Shown here: positions 1 to 10,142 of the stretch, one piece after another
How the letters are laid out: every line of letters starts with the position of its first letter
How positions within the stretch are numbered: the first letter of the stretch is position 1
NCBI GenBank assembly: GCA_003833135.1
Contig: QZLH01002809.1
Span: 1-11,332, forward strand
DNA from: Oehlia diaphana
Taxonomy: Eukaryota; Glomeromycota; Glomeromycetes; Glomerales; Glomeraceae
Direction of reading: 5' to 3'
DNA length: 11,332 bases
Program-made: the position numbers and the translations under genes
Notes under the pieces: model-generated
Told to the model about the DNA's origin: nothing
Seen by the model: only the letters and a program-made list of their open reading frames with translations
The model's database searches: none

Positions 1-162
1 AGTCATGTGATTTTGTATTATGTCAGCAAAAAAAATTGAGAAAATTTTTTATTTGCTTAATGTGTTTATCTTTTTAAAAGCTATCTAATTTTAAAATCTT
101 ATAAAATTCTGACCATTAGATCACAAGATATAAGGGGTACCTATTATAGAGGTACCACACTG
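1..162 (-). mobile_element. possible Tc1/pogo-like transposon terminus (partial)
   Basis: On the minus strand, base 162 begins CAGTGTGGTACC, preceded by TA at 163-164. It is followed by a second GGTACC about 14 nt further in. A CAGT start next to TA is the usual shape of a Tc1/mariner or pogo-type end, and another such element lies at 3886-4245. The other end would lie outside the window, so this rests on the terminal bases alone. The remaining sequence is AT-rich with no reading frame. Confidence 0.25.
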
Positions 163-225
163 TATATAATTTACTTTTATTACCTTTTTATATAATGGTG
201 TAGTTAGCTAAAAAATTCAGCCGAA

Positions 226-380
226 GGTGCAATAAATTTTTGGCTAATAACATCCAGCCAAAAAAAATTCATGTTGATCTTGAATATTTGATTGATTTAA
301 CATCTAACTAATTTTGGCTGAATATTTTTGGCTAAATAAACTTTTTTAAAATAATAGTGTAGTTAGTCAAAATATCCAAA
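226..380 (+). repeat. left terminal inverted repeat
   Basis: This pairs with 1187-1298. It is longer than its partner because it contains about 36 extra bases (roughly 280-315) between GTTGATC and GGCTGAAT, and a further stretch near 246-257. GGCT/AGCC tetramers recur through both arms. Confidence 0.6.
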
Positions 381-1186
381 TAGCAGTCAATATGAAATAA
401 TGACAAAATTTTATTTATTATAAAAAACAAGAAGTACATAACATTACTATACTTATTTTTGGACAGTGCACTATTCTTAATTAAATAAAATTACAAAATA
501 TTTGTTATTTTTAACTCATTTATTTCTATCCAATTATACTTTAATATTAGATTTTTGATAATTTAATTGTAAAAAATAAATTTTTTTAATATTTAATTGT
601 TCTTTAAATTAATGAATAGTTTATTTAACTATTAAAACTATAAAAATAATTAAAATTTTACAATACAATTATACAAATAAAATAAAAAAAAGGAAATTTT
701 TTTAAGAGATCTGAATTATATTTGAAAATAAACATACATGTATTTTTATTTTTTTTTATTATACAATGGCAAGAATATTTTTTGTTTTAATTTAAAGTCT
801 TATATTATTCACTATCTTTGACAAATTACAAGTTTTTTGCATTATTTTTTATTTTAATATACTAATTTTTAGCTAAGATACAACTCAAAAATCAAAAAGC
901 ATTTGAAAAAATATTTCAGTAGACACTTAGAGACTGATAAGAAGTTATATATTCCATATTTAGTTTAAAGATTATTTTGTATAAATATGATGTTACATTT
1001 TTACCTGATATTTTCAACTTTAACCAATTTTAGGCCAGAATTAAGAAAATCTTGGCCAAAATTATGGATTCGAAATCATTAATTTGCCCAATTAAACAAG
1101 TTTAGATTGATTTTAAACTTTACAAATGTATTATATATTGGAAGAGAACCATAATAAAGTGAATTAGGAGACTATTAGGAGGTTAC

Positions 1187-1298
1187 ATTTGAATATTTCG
1201 GCTAACACTATTATTTAAAAAAGTGTATTTACTATTTAGCCGAAAATATTCAGCCGATCAACATGAATTTTTTTCGGCTAGCCGAAATTTACTGCGCC
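1187..1298 (-). repeat. right terminal inverted repeat
   Basis: Reverse complement of the left arm with scattered mismatches. It keeps the compact form without the 36 nt inset. Inside it, GGCTAGCC forms a perfect local palindrome near 1276-1283. Confidence 0.6.
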
Positions 1299-1676
1299 AG
1301 CAACCAATAGTTAATTTTTTTGTCTACTCGATTGTTCTACAAACAAAATTTATTGGCCACAAACTTTAATGTAATCAAATATCCGTTCAATCAATGCCTA
1401 ACAGCTAATGTATATGTTTATAGCAAACAATTTAACATTATTAGATCAAATTCTGAATATCAAAAAAAAAATGGTCACTTAAACAAGTCTATAAAGCAGT
1501 TGAGAAGAATTTTATTAGCCACCATGCGATTATGAACTTAACAAAAATGAATCAAAAGCTTTACAGAAATCTTATTCTGATAAGGTAAATTTTGATATAG
1601 AATATATAGAATTGCATGGCATTAAATATGATAAGAGAGATGGACACGTGAATGGATTTAACGAAATAAATCAAAT
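1299..1676. other. intergenic stretch with weak plus-strand open frames
   Basis: Two plus-strand open frames lie here: 1320-1535 (71 codons) and 1519-1743 (74 codons, no ATG). The second runs into the 3' end of the kinesin gene on the other strand. Their composition is lysine/asparagine-rich, as random AT-rich DNA would give, and neither shows a recognised motif. They could be two frames of one decayed gene or chance. Confidence 0.3.
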
Positions 1677-3417
<1,741 letters not shown>

Positions 3418-3885
3418 TTTGTTATGACTTATGCGACAAAATAAATGAATAAAATTATGAAAAAATAAATTAATTATTATTTACGGATTACGGGTAACAA
3501 AATAATAGTTGAATTAAATAAACTAAAGAAATATAAGCTAAGAAAAAGTCTTCATGTTTATATATTGGATCACGTAGGAAGTGCACGCGTTACGTCACTG
3601 AAATTTGCTACAAAAATAAAATTTGTGATACGTAATAAACAAGATAAATAGATGCTAACCATATTTGAGTGATTTGGATTTTTATTACCGGTATTTAATA
3701 TATATAGTAATACTATGTTAAATTTAAATTTTAATACCAATTTTATATCCATGAAAAATAAAATTATATAATATCATACGAAAAAATTCTTAAAATGGGT
3801 CAAACTCATATAACCTCATGTTTAACGCGATTCTTGATATGTACACAATATTTATTTGAACAAAGTTACAATACAAATTACTGTA
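3418..3885. other. intergenic, upstream of the kinesin gene
   Basis: AT-rich DNA that should hold the kinesin promoter and 5' leader. No clear promoter element or gene is visible. A 60-codon minus-strand open frame (3570-3752) has no recognisable motif and is probably chance. Confidence 0.4.
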
Positions 3886-4245
3886 CAGTCCACTCGTTTT
3901 ACAACGAATTTCGATTTAACGAATTCCTTCGGTGTTGTAGTTATACCGAAGATTACTAGTAAAATACTGTATACCGTTTAACGAGTAAGTCTATAACCAG
4001 TGTATATAATATATATATAAAATAACTCTTATTATAACGAATTTTTGTTCATAATTAATTTTTATTTAAATAACGAAGATATTTTGTGTGACGCGTTATC
4101 CATAATACAAGTATTATACAATTTACAGCAATATATGAAATTTTCCCGAGTTATACCAGATTTTCATATAAGTTAACGAATTTTCTTTACGAATTTTCTT
4201 ATAACGAAGGCCTGATTTACTAAACCACGCAAAGCGAGTAGACTG
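3886..4245. mobile_element. pogo/Tigger-like MITE with TA target duplication
   Basis: A 360 bp element that begins CAGTCCACTCGTTTT and ends in the reverse complement of CAGTCTACTCGCTTT. These terminal inverted repeats are about 15 bp with two differences. TA flanks both sides (3884-3885 and 4246-4247), and with the ends they form TGTACAG and CTGTACA. The interior repeats AACGAA/AACGAATT in both halves, the AACGAA-rich look typical of pogo/Fot1-type ends. There is no open frame, so it is a deletion derivative mobilised in trans. The superfamily is inferred from the terminal bases and the TA duplication. Confidence 0.75.
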
Positions 4246-5223
4246 TACATAGAAACTATACGCTAGTGGCGGTGCACCCTCCTTACGGGTGTAACGAGGA
4301 TAATCTATATTTGATGTTTTAAACTCCTGGTAAAAAATAACATATGATTATATGATTCAATGCGCAGGAAATGCAAAATAGGAAAAGCAAATATACTACG
4401 ATAAGATGAGTGATAATCGGGGTTTAATCAAAGAAAAAAAAATGGTTTGTTTTTTTAATGTAACATATGTTATTTAATAAAATTTTTTTTATTTCATGGG
4501 AAAAAAAAATCTATTTTGGAAATTTTTGATTTGTTTACATCATCTGAAATTTTGCGTAACATGCGTTAAAAAAATTTTTTTTTTTTTATGATTTATCATA
4601 TGTAAAAAAGAGTAGTATACATTGTACCTGGGAGACTGGGAGTTTATGGGTAATACAATATTTTAAAGAGTACCAACGATAATACAGTTTTTTTTAAAAA
4701 AAAAATTAATTTGCAAAAATGATTCCCAGAAATGTATTAGTAATTTGGACTTCGGAGACTAGAATTTTTTTAAGAATTTTTAAATATACAACGTTTGCTA
4801 TTTTCGTAATTTTGATTATTAATTTAATAATTCGTGTCCATTGTTCAAATATAAAATTTTCAAATATAAAATAAACATGTCAGGGTATTGTAAATTCTAT
4901 AACTAAATTATTATTTTTAAACACCAATTATACGTTCGTATTGCGATATAATTTAATCTCGAATTTTTGATTCGTAAATTTTATATTAGGAGTTTCGAAT
5001 TATTTGTCCATTTTACCTTTTTTTTGAACTATAATTGGATTTCTTCTATAATGATAATCAATAAAATAAATATATTGAAACAAAGATTATCAAAAAAAAA
5101 AAAAAAATTTTTTTTTTTTAGCTCAATTAGCTCATATTTTTTATATTTTAATTGAAATACAGTACTTAAATATCCTCGCCTCAAACACAAAAAAAAAAAA
5201 AGTAATCTTTAAAATAATGGATT
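4246..5223. other. intergenic, no gene seen
   Basis: Very AT-rich DNA with long homopolymer runs, including A16 directly followed by T12 at 5092-5119, which can fold into a perfect A/T hairpin. A slightly GC-richer patch lies at about 4261-4300. A 62-codon open frame at 4967-5155 runs through the A/T tract and is composition-driven. The stretch presumably contains the promoter of the downstream RdRP gene, but no specific signal stands out. Confidence 0.4.
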
Positions 5224-5860
5224 ATGGGTAATAAGGCGAAAGCCGGTTCTTATAAAAAACCTAATAGTTACAATGGTCGTAAAAAAAGAATTAAACCTCC
5301 TCAAATTAACCCTCAACCTCCTCAAATTAAACCTCCTCGCGAATGGAAAAACTTTGCTGGATTAAAATTCAGAGTTAGTGATATTCAAACTAACGCTACT
5401 TCAACTGATATAATGGATGCTTTTACTACTAATGGTAATGTTTATAGAGTAGAAATTGAGACAAAAGAAACTTATGTCTCTCCTGAATGTTCAAATGGAA
5501 CTGCTTATATCATATTTAAGTACGTATTTTTCATACATTTATTCTTTTTCAACCCTTTAAATTATCATTTACTTATCCCTACAAAATTATTTATTTAATT
5601 AGACCTGTACCCGCTCATCCTTTCTGGAATAAATCGGTACGCTTTCATGGAAAAGTTTTACGGCTCAATTATCAAAAATATTGTAGTTCTGATACTTTCA
5701 CTGATTATTCCTTTCCTGCTGAAGGTTTAGAATTGGGTGATTATTTACTATCTGGTGTATTTGTATCTGAAGCTAAATTTACCCAATCGGTAAAATTTTT
5801 TATAAATCATCAAAAACAAAAAATAATTGTGGAATTTGGTCATAAAGTGCGCACTTTTTA
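5224..5860 (+). CDS. RdRP N-terminus with RRM-like domain (two exons, still open)
   Basis: Exon 5224-5519 ends in AA before GTACGT. The intron is 5520-5602 (83 nt, ending TTAATTAG). The next exon resumes at 5603, giving K-P-V-P-A-H-P-F-W, and stays open to TAG at 5859-5861. That leaves 184 residues free of frame errors. The first 40 residues are basic and proline-rich with a repeated PPQI(N/K)P unit, encoded by two copies of CCTCCTCAAATTAA (5296-5309, 5317-5330). An RRM-like fold follows (FAGLKFRVSDIQ, then TAYIIFK). The ATG at 5224 is chosen because the ATG at 5217 meets a stop after three codons. After the TAG the same frame continues as RdRP-like sequence, so the stop is a point mutation rather than a natural end. 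Confidence 0.6.
5520..5602 (+). other. intron 1 of the RdRP gene
   Basis: Donor GTACGT after phase-2 AA and acceptor TTAATTAG. Removing these 83 nt joins the RRM-like strand IIFK directly to PVPAHPFWN in frame. Confidence 0.75.
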
Positions 5861-5861
5861 G

Positions 5862-7705
5862 CTTGAAATCGATTTTAAGGATATAATTGATGATATTTAT
5901 TCTAAGCTTGACGCTTCTCAACAAAGATCTCGTAGTTCAATTACTATAGAAAATAAATATCCCGCAAAATATTGGGTATTAGATAAGTATCAAAAATCAA
6001 ATAAATTTAATTGGTGTATCGATGATATTACTGAAATTAATACAAAAGTTACAGAGGATGGTAAAAAATGCCTCGTTTTCATAAAATAATGAAGAACCTG
6101 GTAAATGGCTAGTCTTTAGAATAACTTTTGATTTGGATCAAATTGGTAAAAATTCTACTGGTCGTTTTAAGAATTAATTGAGAATGCCGGTGAATATAAT
6201 TTTGCTCCTAGAACTTCAAACATTAGTAATTTTCCATTAAAAATTGTTAAGAGTAACTGATTTACGTAAACATTTGTGAACCGTTCATTGTTAAACTTTG
6301 AAGTTAATTGAATGTAATATTTCTTTTAATTACCTTAATGAGTATAACCTTTGTGAAGAATTCTTTTCTTTATTATCTCAACAACCTACTGTAGTCTCTC
6401 TTGATATTTTGGAAGGTATTTATTTATTCAAGGAAGAAAAGGATCTATAAACCTTTAACATATTTACGTTCAGAATTGGAGGATTTAAAATATAAACCTA
6501 AATATATACCATATTATTGTGGTATGGTGCGTAAAGTTGTTGTAACTCCTACTACATGTTATATTTTAACTCCAACCATGGAAACTTCTAATAACGTGGT
6601 CCGTTATTTTCATGATAAGAAAGATCATTTTTTACGTATCAATTGTAGATGAGGCTTTGAGTAAAGTTAGTTCATCTTCATCTAATAGTGATACTTCTAA
6701 CGATGCTTTAAATAAAGTTTACCGTGCTTTACGTGATGGCATAACTATTGGTGATAGGCACTACGAATTCTTGGCTTTCTCTACTAGTCGATTAAGAAAT
6801 CATAATAGTTGTTTTTTTCACCAACTGGTAATTTAACTGCTGAAATGGTTAGAGATATGATGAGGAATTTTACAACAAATAAAAGTGTAGCAAAATATGC
6901 TGCCGAATGGGTCAGTGTTTTTCAAGAACTCGTGCTATTCAAAGGCTACCTATTAATGACATTGAAGAAATTCTTGATATAGTTAGATATGGGTTCACTT
7001 TTTCTGATGGGGTAGGGAATCTCTCTTTTTCATTAGCAAAGATTGCTTATGAATTGTATTTAAAACTATTCCAATTTAAAATGGCTGGGGTATAAGAGTG
7101 GTTTATTTCAGTTAATTAATGTGAAAAATAATCAAGTTCAAGTTCGTCCTAGTCAACATAATGTGTTGGAAGTTATCAGAGGTTCTACGTTCATATCAGC
7201 ATATCTCAATCGTCAGGCGATTACATTATTGTCCGCATTAGGAATTCCTGATGAAGTATTTATAGAATTAAAAGATTTACGAGTTAGGAAATTGGATAAA
7301 ATGCTTGAAAGCGAACATACGGCGTTGGGTGCTTTACAAAGGAATGTTGATGAATATGGTATTTCAACCTCACTTGCTGATCTTGTCAAAGCGGGATTTT
7401 TAAGAAATAATGATCGTTATTTAATGTATTTTATTTCATTATTTCGTATCATAATGTTAAAAGACATAAAAAAAAAGGCAAAAATTCGCGTTGATAAAAG
7501 GGGCATCATTAAGCGTCTTGAATGTTACCGAAAACTTTACAAGATTGTCAAATTTATTGTTGTATATCTGATCCATGTAACTCATCCAGTAAAAAGGTAA
7601 TAACTGGAAGGTGTATTGTACTTCGAAATCCTTGCTTTCACCCAGGAGATATACGTATAGTTACAGCTGTAAAATGTAAGGCTTTAAGTCATTTAGTAGA
7701 TGTAG
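5862..7705 (+). pseudogene. RdRP middle part, multiply frameshifted
   Basis: From 5862 the frame continues as LEIDFKDIIDDIYSK. It then hops between all three frames, with recognisable RdRP sequence on each side of every break: PGKWLVFRITF (about 6096-6128), NYLNEYNLCEEFF (about 6330-6370), KPLTYLRSELEDLKYKPKY (about 6448-6510), the barrel motif block, AFSTSRLRNHNSCFF / PTGNLTAEMVRDMM, GQCFSRTRAIQRLP (6910-6950), FTFSDGVGN, GYKSGLFQL (about 7087-7112), and the long clean stretch 7121-7490. Most breaks are one- or two-base changes. Sequence up to SHLVDVA (about 7705) is RdRP; the DIRS-like insertion follows. Confidence 0.8.
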
Positions 7706-8753
7706 CAGAACCGCCAGAGTTCAGCTTAACGACCTCTATGGACATGGTGGTTCGGAAAATGTTGGACTACGTCTATTGTACATGAAGGTTATATCCCGGA
7801 ATGGTCTTCAACACCACCTTTAAAACGGACTCCTATTTCTCAAACACGTTAGTTTTGAACGTGTTCTCTCACGAGATTTCAGAACTATTGAAAATAAAAG
7901 CAATTCAAGAAATGGACCCGGAGGAGCCGTGTTTTGTCTCAAATCTTTTCATGGTTCCCAAGAAAGGTGGGAGTTTACGCCCTGTTATCTATCTACGAAA
8001 ATTGAATACATATGTCACGTATTTGCATTTCAAAATGGAAGGGATAGACCTTGTGAAGTCGCTAGTGCGACGAGAAGATTTTATGGTTTCAATAGATCTC
8101 AACCAAGCTTTTTATCACGTTCCTGTGTCAACTGTGTTAAGACCGATATTGTTTCAACCGTTTACTTTTTGGGTTGACAGCCAGTCCAAGAATATTTACA
8201 AAAATTCTGCGACCAATAATAAAGTTAGTATGGAGCAAGGGAATCCGAGTAGTGGCATGCTTGGACGATATTCTGATAATTGCGTCAACCAAGGAACAGG
8301 CTTTGGCGCACGCACAATTTTGATTTCTTCTCTTCAAAATCTGGGCTTCTTAATAAACGAGGAAAAATCTTCTCTATTACCTTCTCAAGTAGTCGATTAT
8401 CTAGGATTCCAGATAAATTCCATAATTATCAAATTACCAAAACACAAGTTCAAAGATCTGATACAAGAATGCAAAAAGACAAGTCTAAAGACTGTAATTC
8501 CGGTTCGCAAGTTAGCTTCTCTTATAGGAAAGATCACAGCAACAACGACGCTGTGTTTCCAGCCAGATTGCATTCTCGCGCACTGCTAAGAGACAAAAAT
8601 ATTGGTCTGAAGAAGCAAGGTTGGAATGCTATTATAAAACTTTCCAGAAAGCATCGCACAATTGGAATGGTGGACCAAGAACTTACCTCTATGGAACGGA
8701 CGAAGTCTTATTTCAGAGGAACCAGAGAGTTAAAAGCGATCTTATTCGCTCTT
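7706..8753 (+). mobile_element. DIRS-like retrotransposon fragment 1 (RT and start of RNase H)
   Basis: Part of a reverse transcriptase polyprotein of the DIRS/Ngaro type, inserted in the RdRP gene in the same direction. In order: SIVHEGYIPEW (7772 on), LLKIKAIQEMDPEEP, FMVPKKGGSLRPVI (about 7948-7990), HFKMEGIDLV, motif A SIDLNQAFYHVPV (catalytic Asp at 8095-8097), LTASPRIFTKILRP in another frame (from about 8173), motif C VVACLDDILIIA (8249-8284), VVDYLGFQI, RKLASLIGKITATT, LRDKNIGLKKQGW (8586 on), EWWTKNLPLWNGRSLI, and ELKAILFAL up to 8753. The frame changes at about 7785-7860 and 8160-8175 and again after motif C, and the usual YLDD reads CLDD. The RNase H core with its TDAS motif is deleted between EEPE and ELKAI. 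It is inactive. No target duplication is seen, as expected for DIRS elements. Confidence 0.75.
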
Positions 8754-8792
8754 CCAGCGGTTGGTTATCGTGATATTCCTGGTGAATGTAGC

Positions 8793-8816
8793 GGTGGTGA
8801 TCTCGGTGGTGATCTA
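8793..8816 (+). repeat. 12-nt tandem duplication in the RdRP active-site codons
   Basis: GGTGGTGATCTC is followed directly by GGTGGTGATCTA, changing the family consensus SGGDLDGD into SGGDLGGDLDGD. It is in frame and adds four residues. Confidence 0.85.
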
Positions 8817-8833
8817 GATGGTGACAATTTCAC

Positions 8834-8923
8834 GTATGTATCTTTATTTCTCATTGTTTAAAACTTTTGAGTATTTAAGTTTGTTTTAAGTTAGACTTTT
8901 TTTTAAAAAAAAATTTTATTTAG
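8834..8923 (+). other. RdRP intron after the catalytic loop
   Basis: Donor GTATGT, acceptor TTTATTTAG, 90 nt. Splicing joins CAC to TGTAATATATG and gives DNFT-VIYDERLIP, the expected RdRP sequence. Confidence 0.8.
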
Positions 8924-8954
8924 TGTAATATATGATGAACGTTTGATTCCCTCC

Positions 8955-9440
8955 TAAAATGTAGCTTCGAGACAAAAATTATGGTCTGAAACTGCACGGG
9001 TGGAGCGGCACTGTAAAACCTTCAATGAAAGCATACAGCAACTCGAGTGGTGGATAAAAAATCTTCCTTCTTGGAATGGAAGAAGTTTAATCCAGGAAGA
9101 ACCAAAAACCGTAATTCACACAGATGCGTCAAATACCGGCTGGGGTGCGTCCCGGGACAACTTGACCATCCACGGCAGTTGGAGTCAACTCTTCACATCA
9201 ATATTCTGGAACTGAAGGCAATTCAGTTCTCCATTCTCGCGTTCAAAGAGCTGGTGAACCAAACGACGGCATGTCGCCAAATTTCAAATAATAATGTAAG
9301 GAACCAATTATAATACTAGATCACATGATTTTATCAGCAAAGTGGTAAACAATGATTATTTATCCCCTGTGTATCCTATATCAATCATCAGGGCGGGACA
9401 ATATCACCGGATCTCTCGAAGATCGCAGAGAATTTGAATT
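8955..9440 (+). mobile_element. DIRS-like retrotransposon fragment 2 (RNase H part)
   Basis: A second retroelement piece, again in the plus direction. It starts near LRDKNYGLKLHGW (about 8965), a point already covered at the end of fragment 1. It continues EWWIKNLPSWNGRSLI (about 9042-9090), the RNase H motif HTDASNTGWGA (Asp at 9123-9125), LHINILELKAIQF (about 9193-9230), and HQSGRDNITGSLEDRREF (about 9385-9438). At the nucleotide level it is clearly diverged from fragment 1 in the shared part, so it comes from another copy. Bases about 9297-9385 are AT-rich and do not fit the polyprotein, perhaps a small inset. The 3' border is uncertain by about 15 bp because ATTATCAGACTCAAA can be read as either partner. 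Confidence 0.7.
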
Positions 9441-9595
9441 ATCAGACTCAAAAACCAAGAATGGTTGAAAATATGAATGTAACGATGAAAGATATCAAAA
9501 AATTCTTCGTAAATTATCTCTTTTCTGACAAACTTGGTATGATCGCGAAACGCTCATTTAGCAAAAGCAGATTCTTCCGAAGTTGGTGCATTACG
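9441..9595 (+). pseudogene. RdRP helical segment between insertions 2 and 3
   Basis: QKPRMVENMNVTMKDIKKFF (9449 on) continues VNYLFSDKLGMIA and matches the region that follows the catalytic loop in fungal RdRPs. At about 9549 one extra base moves the frame, after which NAHLAKADSSEVGALRG is readable to 9597. Family members carry this directly before the (C)IRLAQLRSDAV block that resumes at 10149. Confidence 0.75.
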
Positions 9596-10142
9596 TGGTT
9601 AAAACGTAAGAGAGAATTCCTTCCCATATTGCTGGTTAAACGGTTTTGCTCCCTGAAGGAGCAGTCTATGCAATTATCACAATATATGTGGCGCGGAGGA
9701 GAATACAGTATCACCGCCAGTCGATGGGCATATGGACACAACTTGCGTGGGGATTATCAATTGTAATGCACGATTGGTTAAAACGTTAGATATACTAGTT
9801 GTTTCGAGGGGCTTGAGGGGAGAATCGAAGAAAGCCTAGAGGGAGACACGAAGAAAGGTCTTCAGAGCATTTAGCGCATCTCAAATTACTTATGACTTGC
9901 GGAGTTGCTGTACCCTCGATCCTTTCCATCTGTATAGCTGGTGAAGTAATGACAAACTTTTCGCTCATCGCGTTGGATAAAGGTAAATTCCACTTGATTG
10001 AGGTGGTCGTAATGTACACGTATAAGAAACGCTTAAGCGTTTATTATGTATAATCCGGGGAATGTTAACACGTTCGTCAGTTTGGCGTTGATAAAATTGA
10101 GGAGTTAACAAACGGAACCGTTGCGAAACTCCGGAAAATAAG
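9596..10142 (+). mobile_element. insertion 3 in the RdRP gene: unidentified GC-richer coding-like DNA
   Basis: These roughly 547 bp separate GALRG from CIRLAQL, which should be adjacent. Base composition is visibly richer in G and C than the RdRP around it, like the DIRS pieces. Frame 9817-10050 is open for 78 codons (contains HLAHLKLLMTCGVAVPSIL and TNFSLIALDKGKFHLIEVVV). After a stop, FGVDKIEELTNGTVAKLRK (10084-10140) is open in the same frame, as in a degraded coding exon. I do not recognise the family. It could be another part of a DIRS element or a host gene fragment. It starts GTTAAA and ends AAATAAG, so an enlarged intron is also conceivable. Confidence 0.5.
10027..10042. repeat. 16-bp perfect palindrome
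   Basis: AAACGCTTAAGCGTTT is identical to its reverse complement. It lies inside the coding-like part of insertion 3. Confidence 0.9.

Larger units (their letters stand above)
226..1298. mobile_element. non-autonomous DNA transposon with long terminal inverted repeats
   Basis: The two ends are diverged inverted copies. Read inward, the left end starts GGTGCAATAAATTT and the right end (reverse complement from 1298) starts GGCGCAGTAAATTT. Both then share the block AAAAAATTCATGTTGATC, then GGCTGAATATTTT and GGCTAAAT, then CTTTTTTAAA and AATAATAGTGT. The roughly 800 bp core (381-1186) is almost pure A/T with no open frame, so the element encodes no transposase and would have to be moved in trans. 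No convincing target duplication is visible at the edges, so the outer limits may be off by some bases. The superfamily is not recognised. Confidence 0.65.
8754..8954 (+). pseudogene. RdRP catalytic-loop segment stranded between two insertions
   Basis: PAVGYRDIPGEC (8754-8789) leads into the polymerase signature that ends DLDGDN (8811-8828), whose three aspartates bind the catalytic metal in this family. The exon stops at 8833. After an intron (8834-8923) it continues as VIYDERLIPS (8925-8954) and then hits TAA in the next insertion. The signature is altered: an extra GGDL precedes the DLDGD. Both splice sites and the frame across them are intact. Confidence 0.85.

Noticed and set aside
3..30. 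Resemblance between the window start (TCATGTGATTTT...TCAGCAAA) and 9321-9341 (TCACATGATTTTATCAGCAAA)
   Set aside because: Short, needs a gap and lies in AT-rich DNA; might be a shared transposon end but too weak to annotate.
3570..3752. Minus-strand 60-codon open frame upstream of the kinesin
   Set aside because: Composition typical of AT-rich noise; no splice sites join it to the kinesin frame.
4967..5155. Plus-strand 62-codon open frame
   Set aside because: Runs through the A16-T12 tract and is mostly K and F from homopolymers.
5847..5861. A 15-nt intron (GTGCGC...TTTTAG) removing the TAG
   Set aside because: Far shorter than any other intron here (67-108 nt); a nonsense mutation is simpler.
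5862..7705. Frameshifts caused only by sequencing error
   Set aside because: The kinesin gene in the same window joins eleven exons without one frame error, and the RdRP also has clear stop codons and insertions. Some single-base breaks in homopolymers could still be errors.
8137..8337. Minus-strand open frame of 66 codons
   Set aside because: Shadow of the plus-strand reverse transcriptase sequence, no motif.
8955..9440. Insertion 2 as an ordinary RdRP intron
   Set aside because: The RdRP codons end CCCTCC directly followed by TAAAAT with no GT donor, and the inserted DNA encodes RNase H motifs.
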